A DNA stretch of 64,000 nt from Chitinophaga niabensis (GTDB taxonomy: Bacteria > Bacteroidota > Bacteroidia > Chitinophagales > Chitinophagaceae), in NCBI GenBank assembly GCA_017849435.1, contig JAFIGY010000022.1, positions 124,001 through 188,000 of the forward strand. The letters run 5' to 3'. Position 1 is the stretch's first letter. Every line of letters begins with the position of its first letter. A program made the position numbers and the translations under genes. The notes under the pieces are model-generated. The model was not told where the DNA came from. It worked only from the letters and a program-made list of their open reading frames with translations, and ran no database searches. Positions 26,056 through 34,672 of the stretch are shown piece by piece.

Positions 26056-26832
26056 ATGCAGGTATTGATATTGGAAGATGAACCATTGGTAGCGAATCAT
26101 TTGATCCGCCTGGTGCATCAATTGCAGCCGGACTGGCGGATCACCGGTCCGGTAGCCAGCGTTCGGGAAGCCGCATTACAGCTGCAGCGGGGGCCGCAAC
26201 CTGACCTCATACTGGCGGACATCCAGCTATCGGATGGCATCAGCCTCGATCTGTTCCTCCATATGCAACCGGCACAGCCGGTGATCTTTACCACTGCCTA
26301 CGATCATTATGCGATCCGCGCTTTCAAGCTTAACAGCATCGACTATCTGCTGAAACCGATAGATGTGGAAGAGCTGGCCGCCGCATTCCGGAAATATCAT
26401 TTGCTCCGCGAGAAATATAATAACCCCGTTTACCTGGAAGAGCTGATGCATTTTGTACAGCACCAGCAGCGGAAACAGGCGTACAAGGAGAGTTTTGCCG
26501 TACATTATGGTCGCACCGTATATGTGGTACCGTTAGCGGAGATCGTTTGTTTTTCGAAGCAGGAACTGATCTTCCTGCATCAGTCTGACGGGAGACAATG
26601 GATCACGGACTATCGTTCTCTGGATGAAGTGGAAGACCTCCTCGACCCTCAACGATTCTACCGCGCCAACCGCCAGTCCATCATACAAAAATCTTTCCTC
26701 TCCGGCTACAAATCGGATGATACCGGTAAACTTACTTTACATCTGAAAATGGAAAAACCACCTGCCGTAATGGTGAGCAAAGACAAAGCAGCAGCGTTTA
26801 AGACCTGGTTTGAAGGCAATGCTATGCCGTGA
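26056..26832 (+). CDS. LytTR family response regulator
   Basis: 258 residues: receiver domain at 1-120 with phospho-acceptor Asp55 (LILADIQLSDG) and Thr/Ala and Lys switch residues (FTTAYD, YLLKPID), then a LytTR DNA-binding domain from about 155 (CFSKQELIFLHQ, RFYRANRQSIIQ). It is the partner of the kinase 11 bases upstream. Its 3' end overlaps the convergent ABC exporter gene by 11 bases. Targets cannot be seen, but autoregulation of the TonB receptor operon is a natural guess. Confidence 0.92.
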   Translation: MQVLILEDEPLVANHLIRLVHQLQPDWRITGPVASVREAALQLQRGPQPDLILADIQLSDGISLDLFLHMQPAQPVIFTTAYDHYAIRAFKLNSIDYLLKPIDVEELAAAFRKYHLLREKYNNPVYLEELMHFVQHQQRKQAYKESFAVHYGRTVYVVPLAEIVCFSKQELIFLHQSDGRQWITDYRSLDEVEDLLDPQRFYRANRQSIIQKSFLSGYKSDDTGKLTLHLKMEKPPAVMVSKDKAAAFKTWFEGNAMP

Positions 26833-28597
26833 ATTGCAATTCACTCAGTCCCCGGTACAACCCCTCTTCGTTTTCCATCAATTCCTCATGCGTTCCTTTC
26901 TCTACGATCGTTCCTTTATCCAGCACCAATATCAGGTCAGCACGACGAACGGTGGACAATCTGTGCGCGATCACAATGGAAGTTCTGCCCTGCATCAGCT
27001 TATCCAGCGCATCCTGCACCAGCCGCTCTGATTCTGAATCCAGCGCAGACGTGGCTTCATCGAGGATGAGGATACGGGGATCCCTCAACACTGCGCGCGC
27101 TATGGCGATCCGCTGGCGCTGTCCACCGGAAAGCTGTATCCCGCGTTCACCAACGATCGTATCGAGCCCTTCGGGGAAATCCCGGATGAATTCCCAGGCA
27201 TTCGCCTGTTTGGCGGCGTGTATGATGGCATCTTCCCCGGCTTCGGGGTTGCCATAAGCAATGTTCTCGCGGATGGTACCGCCGAAAAGGAATACGTCCT
27301 GCGGTACCACGGCCATCTGGCTGCGCAATTCGGAGAGGTCATAATCCCGGGCCTCCCTGCCATCGAACGTGATACGTCCCTGTTCGGGATCGTAGAAACG
27401 CAGGAGCAGCGAAACGATGGTGGATTTACCGGCGCCGCTGGGGCCTACCAGCGCCACCTGCCAGCCCGGCTGTACCTGGAAGCTGACGTTGCGCAGCACG
27501 GCGATATCTTTGCGGGAAGGGTATTGGAAACTCACATTCTCGAAACGGATCTCCCCGGAAATGCCGGTCCTCCGTTGTGCGGTAGATAATGGCTGAATGG
27601 CCTCCACCGGCTCGTTCAGTATCTCCAGCAGATGCTCGGAAGCTCCCATGGCGCGCTGGATGCGGGTGTATATTTCGGCAAGACCGCTGATTGATCCGCC
27701 AATGAAACCGGAATACAGGATGAAAGAAAACAATTGCCCCACTTCCAGCTGTCCTTCCGCCATCAGCATCGCGCCTTTCCAGATCACGGCTACCATAGCG
27801 CCGAACAGTCCCAGTATCAGGAAAGAAACGAAGGCGCCCTGGTAAAGGCCGGCTTTTATACCGGTTTGCGCCGCTTCGTTCGTTTTCTTCTTATATCGGC
27901 CTATCTCGAAATATTCATTCGCAAATGCTTTCACATTGAATATCCCTTGCAGCGTTTCCTCCACGATCGTATTGGAATCCGCTACCTGCGCCTGTACCTG
28001 CTTGGAAAAACGGCGGATGAACTTACCGAAGAACACGGCAGCTACGCAGATCAACGGAACGATGGCGAGCATGAACAAGGTCAGCTTCGGCGAAGTAATG
28101 GCCAGCAGAGCAATACCACCACTGATCACGATGAGCTGGCGCAGGAATTCCGCAAGGGTAGTGGTGAACATGTCCTGCAACTGGGATATGTCGGAGGAAA
28201 TGCGACTGTTCAGTTCTCCCACACGGCGCTCGGAGAAGAACTTCATCGGCAGCCTGATCAAATGACTATAAGTGGCCTGCCGCAGGGATGCCAGCGTTTT
28301 TTCGGTGACGCTCACAAAAATGCGGATGCGGAAATAGGAGAAAAGGGATTGCAATATCAGCACGACCGCCAGCAAAAGCCCGATCCGGTCCAGCTGCTGC
28401 AGCAACAAGCCCTTATGCCCGGCGTCTATGAGGTCTCCAAGGAGCTTAGGAAAAGCCAGGCTGGCGCTGCTGGAAAGAAGAAGCATGATCAGCCCCAGCG
28501 CAAACTGCCAGCGATAGGGTTTTGCGTATTGATAAAGGCGTAACGCCCTGCGGATACCGGATAATGTGATCTTTGCGCGCTTATTCTGCTGCTCCAT
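26822..28597 (-). CDS. ABC transporter, fused permease/ATPase (MsbA/BmrA type)
   Basis: 591 residues. Six membrane helices in residues 1-320 form an ABC exporter domain; the ATPase follows with Walker A GPSGAGKST near 385, signature LSGGQRQRIAIARA and Walker B ILILDEATSALD. Half-transporters like this act as homodimers exporting lipids or drugs. No partner gene or obvious substrate clue is near. The gene ends within the convergent LytTR gene. Confidence 0.92.
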   Translation of the reverse strand: MEQQNKRAKITLSGIRRALRLYQYAKPYRWQFALGLIMLLLSSSASLAFPKLLGDLIDAGHKGLLLQQLDRIGLLLAVVLILQSLFSYFRIRIFVSVTEKTLASLRQATYSHLIRLPMKFFSERRVGELNSRISSDISQLQDMFTTTLAEFLRQLIVISGGIALLAITSPKLTLFMLAIVPLICVAAVFFGKFIRRFSKQVQAQVADSNTIVEETLQGIFNVKAFANEYFEIGRYKKKTNEAAQTGIKAGLYQGAFVSFLILGLFGAMVAVIWKGAMLMAEGQLEVGQLFSFILYSGFIGGSISGLAEIYTRIQRAMGASEHLLEILNEPVEAIQPLSTAQRRTGISGEIRFENVSFQYPSRKDIAVLRNVSFQVQPGWQVALVGPSGAGKSTIVSLLLRFYDPEQGRITFDGREARDYDLSELRSQMAVVPQDVFLFGGTIRENIAYGNPEAGEDAIIHAAKQANAWEFIRDFPEGLDTIVGERGIQLSGGQRQRIAIARAVLRDPRILILDEATSALDSESERLVQDALDKLMQGRTSIVIAHRLSTVRRADLILVLDKGTIVEKGTHEELMENEEGLYRGLSELQFTA

Positions 28598-28670
28598 AAT
28601 ACATGAAATTAAGGCTTTCGGGTGAATGCCGGTCTAATGATGTAGACGTACGGACAGCAGAAATATTGTA

Positions 28671-29303
28671 TCAGGCGGCGGCTTTGATCCGTTTACTGAC
28701 GAAAAAGAAAACAAGCACCTCCGCCAGCATCAGCCCGGCATACCATAAACTGTCCGGCCAATAGTCGCCTGACATCCAGAAATAGAACGCCAGCGGCAGG
28801 GTAATAGCCAGGCCGGTAATGGCGATGAGGAACTTGGCGTACACGTTGAACGTATACCTGCGGAAGATTTGCGCGTTATCGCTCACTACCGGGTGACGGA
28901 GTTTCTGCAGGCAGTATATATTCTCGAGGATGTCAAATATCCAGGCAAAGAGCTGAAGAAAGGCCACCAGCCAGAAAAAATATTGTCCGTAGCCGGTCTT
29001 GTTCCCGATCAGGATGCAGAGTAAAGCAATAGAAGGATAAGTGCCTGCCATGAAGAAGAAATCCACCCGCAGATGGGTTCGCAATGCTTGTTGCGTGCCG
29101 GTGGACATACCTTTGATCATATCGCAGAGCTCCTGTTCAGAAGAAGGAAGTTGTGTGTCGAGGATACTGAAAGGGGTTGCCTCTCCGTTGCGGTCTGTAT
29201 AGCTGAAACGCCGGGCCAGCGCGGTCATCCACAGGGAAGTGACCAGCACGATGCTGAAACAGATCACGAGATAAGGCCAGGGGTTGGAAAATATCGCGTC
29301 CAT
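28671..29303 (-). CDS. Integral membrane protein of unknown function
   Basis: 210 residues from the ATG at 29303; the frame runs back to 29342, but that would overlap the patatin gene, whereas 29303 leaves a 1-base gap to its stop, typical of coupled genes. Four membrane helices are visible (about residues 9-28, 84-104, 112-132, 158-180) plus a fifth near 185-205. A cytosolic or loop segment at 30-70 contains LPSSEQELCDMIKG. I do not recognise a family. Co-transcription with the patatin phospholipase suggests work on the same membrane substrate. Confidence 0.7.
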   Translation of the reverse strand: MDAIFSNPWPYLVICFSIVLVTSLWMTALARRFSYTDRNGEATPFSILDTQLPSSEQELCDMIKGMSTGTQQALRTHLRVDFFFMAGTYPSIALLCILIGNKTGYGQYFFWLVAFLQLFAWIFDILENIYCLQKLRHPVVSDNAQIFRRYTFNVYAKFLIAITGLAITLPLAFYFWMSGDYWPDSLWYAGLMLAEVLVFFFVSKRIKAAA

Positions 29304-29304
29304 A

Positions 29305-30852
29305 TTATTTCTTGCTTTGGGTGAGGATATCGGAAACGCCACGCATATCTTTTTGGGAAGAGTTGATCTGCTGGTGAACGATGATACGCGCGGTCTTATA
29401 TTCTTCCCAGTTGAAGTCCTCGATCAGGAACTTCGTGGCAGCCTGGGCGCCGAGCACAAACAACTCCCGCTGCTTGCCTACCGGGATGTTAAAATCCAGC
29501 CAGTTGTAATCGCTCACATGGATCACCCCGATCCCTTTCCGGAAAAGACTGTTCTTGAGCAGAAAATCCTTGTCGTAATAATACCGTACGGTGTTGAAGA
29601 GTTTTCCCAGATAGGTACCCAGACCCATATTATCCGCCCGGTTCTGTGTGTTATCCGCAGGTTTGCTGTCATCCAGCTCTATGCCGAAAGTAGGAAGCCG
29701 GGGCTTGACCACTTCCGGGTTGTACAGGATGTTGATCGGAAAATTGGATAAAACGCCGCCATCCACAAAGCGAACGGCAGTGGGAATATCCTGCGGCTCC
29801 ATCAGCAGATAGTTCTTCCAGTTCGTCTGGATAATCGGCTCATCCCGCGGGATGTTCCGGATGATATGCGACTCGAAGAAAATGGGGATGCTCATGGAGG
29901 CCCGCACAAATTCAGCCGGATGAATATCTTCCTGGTTCACGCGGAATAGGTTCCACATCCTCGGAAATTCAATCTTGTTCTGTGTGATAATGTCAGAAGT
30001 GATGAGCGTAATGTCCGGCACAAGACCTTTAGTGGGATTATCATCCGGTGTACGATCCGGGTCATTGTCTTCCACACGCAGGCCATCCGGCACTTTTCCC
30101 GATACCCGCAACAGGTCATCTATCGTACTGACGCCATTTTCGCCCATGATCATCTTCATCCAGTCCGTAAAATTCCGCCCGGGGTTGATCCCGAAACCAC
30201 GATTCTTGAGCCGCTGGATAAGATAGGTGCCGTATCCCGCCGCAAAACCCAGTCCCAGCAGGATGATACCCGTGAAAACATAACTGAAGATAGCGATGCC
30301 GTGAAAAATGGGGTGACGATAGCTCAGGCCGGTAGTGATGATATCCAGAAGCAGGAACACCACCAGTGAAATACCCATCCACAGGCCGCCGTTCCGGATG
30401 CGTTGCGCGAAATGCTCGGTTTTGATGATCCACCGGATCAATGCGCGGGCAATGGGATGCCCGTCAACGAAATCGAAAAAAGGTTTCTCGCAGAGATATT
30501 GCAGGATGCGTTCGGAGCTGGTGATCTGCCGGGCCTTGTCTTCTTTCACCACCGCCAGCAGGGTTGTATTGATAGCTCCTGCACTGGTACCGGCGAGCCG
30601 CATGAAGCGAATGCCCAGTTTCTCGAGGATGTACGTATAGCCTACCAGCGCTACGCCCAGTACGCCACCGCCTTCCTGTACGAGGTTCACATATTGATGC
30701 CCTTCCGCATCGAAAGTATCTGAAATACGAAGTTTTTTGTAATTGTGGGGAGTGCCGGGCTCGTCAAATTTATCAGCCAACTGCTGTAACGCAGTGACCA
30801 CTTCCGGGGCCTGCGTGAAATATTCCGGCGGAACTTTTTGGGTTGCAGCCAT
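29305..30852 (-). CDS. Patatin-like phospholipase with inserted membrane helices
   Basis: 515 residues. The patatin Ser-Asp dyad is visible: GGGVLGVALVG oxyanion loop near 60, nucleophile GTSAG near residue 90, and the DGG motif FVDGGVLSNFP near residue 362. Between them lie two strongly hydrophobic segments, about 157-178 (MGISLVVFLLLDIITTGL) and 182-206, so the catalytic domain is interrupted by a membrane hairpin. Bacterial patatins are usually soluble or secreted; this one should sit in the inner membrane with the active site on one face. No signal peptide. It precedes a membrane-protein gene with a 1-base gap. Confidence 0.88.
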   Translation of the reverse strand: MAATQKVPPEYFTQAPEVVTALQQLADKFDEPGTPHNYKKLRISDTFDAEGHQYVNLVQEGGGVLGVALVGYTYILEKLGIRFMRLAGTSAGAINTTLLAVVKEDKARQITSSERILQYLCEKPFFDFVDGHPIARALIRWIIKTEHFAQRIRNGGLWMGISLVVFLLLDIITTGLSYRHPIFHGIAIFSYVFTGIILLGLGFAAGYGTYLIQRLKNRGFGINPGRNFTDWMKMIMGENGVSTIDDLLRVSGKVPDGLRVEDNDPDRTPDDNPTKGLVPDITLITSDIITQNKIEFPRMWNLFRVNQEDIHPAEFVRASMSIPIFFESHIIRNIPRDEPIIQTNWKNYLLMEPQDIPTAVRFVDGGVLSNFPINILYNPEVVKPRLPTFGIELDDSKPADNTQNRADNMGLGTYLGKLFNTVRYYYDKDFLLKNSLFRKGIGVIHVSDYNWLDFNIPVGKQRELFVLGAQAATKFLIEDFNWEEYKTARIIVHQQINSSQKDMRGVSDILTQSKK

Positions 30853-30924
30853 ATAGGATATTTTTTGGGTGTTAACTATTAAACTTAAATGTAAGGAATT
30901 GGGGCGATAAATCCAATGCGGGAA

Positions 30925-31515
30925 CTACTCAAATACACGGAAACCCTTGTATTGGGCAATGGCGAGCATTTCGCGGTCGCCGCCGCTGTCCCCGTAGGCA
31001 TAAATGGTGTCAAATGTGGTCAGATGCACTGCCTCCTTGATCCGGTGCACCTTTTCTTCCCCATTGCAGTTCCTGCCTTCCAGCCTGCCGGTGATCCGGC
31101 CATCTTTTACTTCCAGTAAGGTAGCGATGCAGGGGATACTCAAAGCGCTGCTCCACGGCGCGATCCAGTTGGATGCAGATGCGGTGACGATGTATATTTT
31201 ATGTCCTGCAGCCTGATGCCATGCAATGGCATTGAGCGCTTTCGGACGAAGCAGGCCGGGAAGGCGCTCGCGACAGAAATCATCACAACGCCGCTGGAAA
31301 ACCTGCAGAGGGGTATTACGGAAAAAATGCCCCAGCACCATCTCCTTCATCCGCTGATTGGAGATCGCTTTCAGTTTGAACAGCATCAGGAAAGGGGAGA
31401 GCAAACCCATTCCCAGATAGAACCGCAACGGACCCTTCTGGTACCGGATGATCTCAAACAGGGTATCCCTGCGGGTGATAGTCCCGTCAAAATCAAAAAA
31501 AGCGATAACGTTCAT
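30925..31515 (-). CDS. HAD-IB family phosphatase (SerB-like); possible prenyl-phosphoribose phosphatase
   Basis: A 196-residue HAD hydrolase. Motif I is FFDFDGTITRRD, motif II VTASASNW, and motif IV YGDSGGDREML, all intact. It resembles phosphoserine phosphatase and CicA-like proteins. It is the last gene of a minus-strand operon (prenyltransferase, oxidase, reductase, phosphatase) with its start overlapping the previous stop (TAATG). In mycobacteria the 5-phosphate of decaprenylphosphoryl-phosphoribose must be removed before epimerisation, so this enzyme is a natural candidate for that step here. This is inference from context. Confidence 0.88.
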   Translation of the reverse strand: MNVIAFFDFDGTITRRDTLFEIIRYQKGPLRFYLGMGLLSPFLMLFKLKAISNQRMKEMVLGHFFRNTPLQVFQRRCDDFCRERLPGLLRPKALNAIAWHQAAGHKIYIVTASASNWIAPWSSALSIPCIATLLEVKDGRITGRLEGRNCNGEEKVHRIKEAVHLTTFDTIYAYGDSGGDREMLAIAQYKGFRVFE

Positions 31516-32258
31516 TACAGTTTAAGCTTTTTGAAAATGAACTCAGGTATGTTGCGGATGATCAGCATAATATATCGCCAGAACCATTTCGTGTAAATGA
31601 CGTTCTTTTTCTTTGCCGCCGCCTTGAAAACATCTTTCGCCACCTGTTCCGGCTGCGCGGTCAATAGCGGTGGTAAAGACAAATTTTCGGTCATGCGCGT
31701 GTTCACGAAACCGGGCTGCACGCTCATAACGTGTACGCCTGTATGAAAAAGGCGGTTGCGCAAACCGGAAAGATAAGCCGTGAACCCCGCTTTGGCACTG
31801 CCATACAGGTAGTTGCTCATCCTGCCCCTTTCTCCCGCCACGGAACTGATCCCGATGATGGTGCCGGATTTCCGCGCGGCCATATCTTCTGCCACGACAT
31901 TGAGGATGGACACTGCGCCGGTATAATTGGTGTGCAGGATGCGGGATGCCTCCTGCCAGTCGCGCTGCCCCTTTTCCTGGTCGCCGAGATAGCCGAACAC
32001 GCAGATTACAATCTCAGGTTTTACAGGCAGGGATTGATAAAAAGCAGCATGACTGTCAAAATCTGTGGCGTCAAAAGCATGAGTGGTAGCGGTGGTATTA
32101 TGCCGGATCTGCAGGTCCTGTTGAAGGGCATGCAGCTGTTCCGGCCTGCGGGCGGCCAGCTGGATGGCGTAACTTTCGGATGCATACTTGCGGGCGATGG
32201 CCACGGCCATATCAGAGCCGGCGCCGAGTATCAATACAGTAGGTATCATATTGGTCAA
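31515..32258 (-). CDS. SDR oxidoreductase, DprE2-like
   Basis: 247 residues. N-terminal Rossmann motif LILGAGSDMAVAIARKYA, catalytic Ser in GISSVAGERG and Y-x-x-x-K in YGSAKAG. The central RMSNYLYGSAKAGFTAYLSG and the ending (PGFVNTRMTENL, then FWRYIMLIIRNIPEFIF) match my memory of DprE2, which reduces the 2-keto intermediate made by DprE1. The start could be 32258 or 32249, the nearer ATG. Gene order prenyltransferase, DprE1-like, DprE2-like, phosphatase supports a polyprenyl-phosphate pentose pathway. Confidence 0.85.
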   Translation of the reverse strand: MTNMIPTVLILGAGSDMAVAIARKYASESYAIQLAARRPEQLHALQQDLQIRHNTTATTHAFDATDFDSHAAFYQSLPVKPEIVICVFGYLGDQEKGQRDWQEASRILHTNYTGAVSILNVVAEDMAARKSGTIIGISSVAGERGRMSNYLYGSAKAGFTAYLSGLRNRLFHTGVHVMSVQPGFVNTRMTENLSLPPLLTAQPEQVAKDVFKAAAKKKNVIYTKWFWRYIMLIIRNIPEFIFKKLKL

Positions 32259-32350
32259 TTACGAATTACGAATTATCAATTACGAATTGTATATAAGAGA
32301 AAAAGCAATAAGTTCTTCACTCGTAATTCGTAATTGCTAATTCATAATTG
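32256..32350. repeat. Palindromic AT-rich repeat element (AATTACGA units)
   Basis: The left arm (32256-32289) has several copies of AATTACGA/AATTATCA, and the right arm (32320-32350) has the inverse TCGTAATT units, around a 30-base spacer. The arms could form a long imperfect hairpin. The element fills most of the gap between the two coupled genes and encodes the last residues of the upstream gene. Such AATTACGAATT repeats appear dispersed in Bacteroidota genomes (from memory). No transposase or target duplication is visible. Confidence 0.7.
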
Positions 32351-33672
32351 TTTATCCCCAGCCGGTCAGATTGTACAGAGCGGAATTTTCCGCCGGGGTT
32401 ATAGGTTTTCACGATGTCTGCAAACTTCGCAGCGTTCGGGTAGCTCTTCCAGAACACTTCCTGCTGCATACGTGCATCCTTGCTGAGATAGAGCCTTCCT
32501 CCATATGCCAGCACCATCGCGTCCAGCTCGTCCAGAAAGGGGAAAAGCCCTTTCCGCACGGGGAAATCGAGTGCCAGCGTATATCCTTCCATCGGAAAGG
32601 AGATCAGATCATCCTGCTTCCCAAAAACTTTCAACACGGCGAGGAAAGAGCCCCATCCTTTTTCGCTGATGCGACGGAGGATGGCTGCCAGCCCTTCTTT
32701 CCGGTCTATCGGCAACACAAACTGGTACTGCACGAAGCCCTGTTTACCATATCCTCTGTTCCAGTGATGGATGGCGTCCAGCGGGTAGAAGAAGGGTTCG
32801 TAAGGCACCACGTTGTTGATCTCCTTTTTGAAGTTCTTGGCGTAGTATAATGCATTGAATGCTTTAACGGTGAAGTTGTTCAGCACGAAAGAGGGAAGGT
32901 TGAACGGTACGGTGAGCTTTAGCTTTTCCGGCAGTTCCAGCGGAAAGCGGACCTGCTTACTGTTCAGCTCTTCTTTCTTTGCATGCTCACCTACGATGAG
33001 AATGCTGCGGCCGAAGCTTTTACCTTTCTGCAGGCAATCGATCCAGGCCATGGAATAGGTATAATGCCTGTACTCATCGAACAGGCGCAGAATGTCATCA
33101 AGGTTTTCGGCCTTGATCTGTTTCTGTTTGATATAGGCGGTCTCTATCTTCTTTAAACGAAATTTTACTTTGGTGATCACGCCGGTGAGCCCCATTCCGC
33201 CACAGGTAGCCCAGAACAGATCGCTGTCCTGATCCGGGGAACAGGTGACATAACCCTTGCCGGTAAGCACTTCCATACTGATCACGTGGTTGGAAAAGCT
33301 GCCTTCCGCATGATGGTTCTTACCATGTACATCGGAAGCAACGGCGCCCCCAACGGTGATGAATTTGGTGCCGGGGGTAACGGGCAGAAACCATCCGTCC
33401 CGTACGATGATCTCCAGCACCTGGTCCAGCGTAACCCCGGACTGGCATTCAAAGATGCCGGCCTTAATATCGAAGGACAGTACTTTGTCGTAACGCAGGG
33501 TGGAAATGCTATGCTCGCCGAGGGATGCATCACCGTAGCAACGGCCATTCCCCCGCGCGATCATATGATCGTGGGTGTTAACGTACTGCAACAACTGATC
33601 TTCCTGCGAAAAGGAGCTTTCGTCACAGTCCAATGCGGGGTAATTTCCCCAGTTTGATAATTGTTTGCGCAT
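32317..33672 (-). CDS. FAD-dependent oxidase, DprE1-like (polyprenylphospho-ribose 2-oxidase)
   Basis: 451 residues of the vanillyl-alcohol oxidase fold. FAD-binding elements are ARGNGRCYGD (residues 39-48) and PGTKFITVGGAVASDVHGKNHH (100-121), followed by LFWATCGGMGLTG. The C-terminal FGGRLYLSKDAR-like stretch (here AYGGRLYLSKDAR) keeps the lysine used in DprE1. In the motif I recall as N-V-C-V-D-F-P, containing the benzothiazinone-reactive cysteine of mycobacterial DprE1, this protein has TLALDFP, with Ala. The last 11 residues (NNYELAITNYE) are encoded by the palindromic repeat, so the native end is probably near DRLGI. It overlaps the UbiA stop by 1 base. Confidence 0.87.
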   Translation of the reverse strand: MRKQLSNWGNYPALDCDESSFSQEDQLLQYVNTHDHMIARGNGRCYGDASLGEHSISTLRYDKVLSFDIKAGIFECQSGVTLDQVLEIIVRDGWFLPVTPGTKFITVGGAVASDVHGKNHHAEGSFSNHVISMEVLTGKGYVTCSPDQDSDLFWATCGGMGLTGVITKVKFRLKKIETAYIKQKQIKAENLDDILRLFDEYRHYTYSMAWIDCLQKGKSFGRSILIVGEHAKKEELNSKQVRFPLELPEKLKLTVPFNLPSFVLNNFTVKAFNALYYAKNFKKEINNVVPYEPFFYPLDAIHHWNRGYGKQGFVQYQFVLPIDRKEGLAAILRRISEKGWGSFLAVLKVFGKQDDLISFPMEGYTLALDFPVRKGLFPFLDELDAMVLAYGGRLYLSKDARMQQEVFWKSYPNAAKFADIVKTYNPGGKFRSVQSDRLGINNYELAITNYE

Positions 33673-34559
33673 TATTCAAAAAAACTTTTATTCGTCGGTA
33701 AATAAATGATCACATAAAAGCTCAGGATCCACAGGAGAATGGTTAATTGAATAAAGCGGTCTTTGTACAGGATTTTAGTGGGAGAACCGGTATCGTTCTC
33801 CACGTAGGTTATTTGCAAATATCGCATTAATCCCGCAATTACAAAAACGGCGGTATAATAAAGCCGGTAGGTTTTGAAGTGCGCCTGGGTGAGATCGTCC
33901 ATGGTGTACATGATATAGGTAACGATGATCACCGCGGAAACCAGCGCCAGGGAAACGTTCAGGAAATCCATATTATATCCCTTGGAAGCAACGCGCATAT
34001 CTTTCCCGGACGCGATCTTCAGTACAATATCGTCCCGCCTCTTGGCGATCGCCATAAACAGCGCCAGCAGAAAGACCATCAGCATGAGCCATTCGGATAC
34101 GGGGATTTGGGAAGCCACACCGCCAGCCTTTACACGCAGCACAAAACCCGCGGCAACGATAAAGATATCGAGGATGGAAATATTCTTCAGCCCGAAGGAA
34201 TAGGCCAGGTTCAGCACGAAGTAGATGCTCAGCACAAACAGGAACTTGTTTCCGATCAGCCAGGCGCCCCCTAGTCCCGCCACCACCAGCAACCCGAAAA
34301 CCACCAATGCCACAGACTTGGAAATAGCACCGGAAGCGAGCGGCCGTTTGCATTTCTCCGGATGCGCCCTGTCCGCCTCAATATCCCTGTAATCATTGAT
34401 CACATAAATGCTGCTGGCCAGCAGGCTGAAACATGCAAAAGCCCCCAGCAGCACAACGACCTTATTCACATTGAATATCTCGCCCGCGAAAAAGAGGGGA
34501 ATGAACAGAAAAAGGTTCTTGGCCCAGTGTTTCGGCCGTAAGAGTTTCAAGTATTGCAC
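33672..34559 (-). CDS. UbiA-type prenyltransferase (polyprenyl-phosphate phosphoribosyltransferase-like)
   Basis: 295 residues with about eight membrane helices. The prenyl-binding aspartate motif is N55-D-Y-R-D-I-E-A-D63 and is followed by RAHPEKCKRPLASG, the extended motif I recognise from decaprenyl-phosphate phosphoribose synthases rather than quinone-biosynthesis UbiA/MenA. The first gene of the operon, it would attach phosphoribose from PRPP to a polyprenyl phosphate in the inner membrane. The DprE1-like, DprE2-like and HAD genes follow, completing a polyprenyl-phosphate pentose pathway. Confidence 0.88.
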   Translation of the reverse strand: MQYLKLLRPKHWAKNLFLFIPLFFAGEIFNVNKVVVLLGAFACFSLLASSIYVINDYRDIEADRAHPEKCKRPLASGAISKSVALVVFGLLVVAGLGGAWLIGNKFLFVLSIYFVLNLAYSFGLKNISILDIFIVAAGFVLRVKAGGVASQIPVSEWLMLMVFLLALFMAIAKRRDDIVLKIASGKDMRVASKGYNMDFLNVSLALVSAVIIVTYIMYTMDDLTQAHFKTYRLYYTAVFVIAGLMRYLQITYVENDTGSPTKILYKDRFIQLTILLWILSFYVIIYLPTNKSFFE

Positions 34560-34612
34560 GGGGATTAAACATTAATGCGCGGCAAGATACAACGAATCTG
34601 AGGATTTGTAAT

Positions 34613-34620
34613 TATTTTTG
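34613..34620 (+). promoter_or_regulatory. -7 box (TATTTTTG) for the GT-C-like gene
   Basis: TATTTTTG fits TAnnTTTG and lies 52 bases upstream of the preferred ATG at 34673. The -33 box is not convincing. It lies in the 113-base divergent region shared with the UbiA operon. Confidence 0.4.
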
Positions 34621-34672
34621 CCCGTCTCGAATATCAAAATACCATTATTTGTTTAAAATACCCCATACGACT

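Noticed and set aside
32256-32350. CRISPR-like array
   Set aside because: Units are 8 bases, inverted and without spacers of constant length; better explained as a palindromic repeat element.
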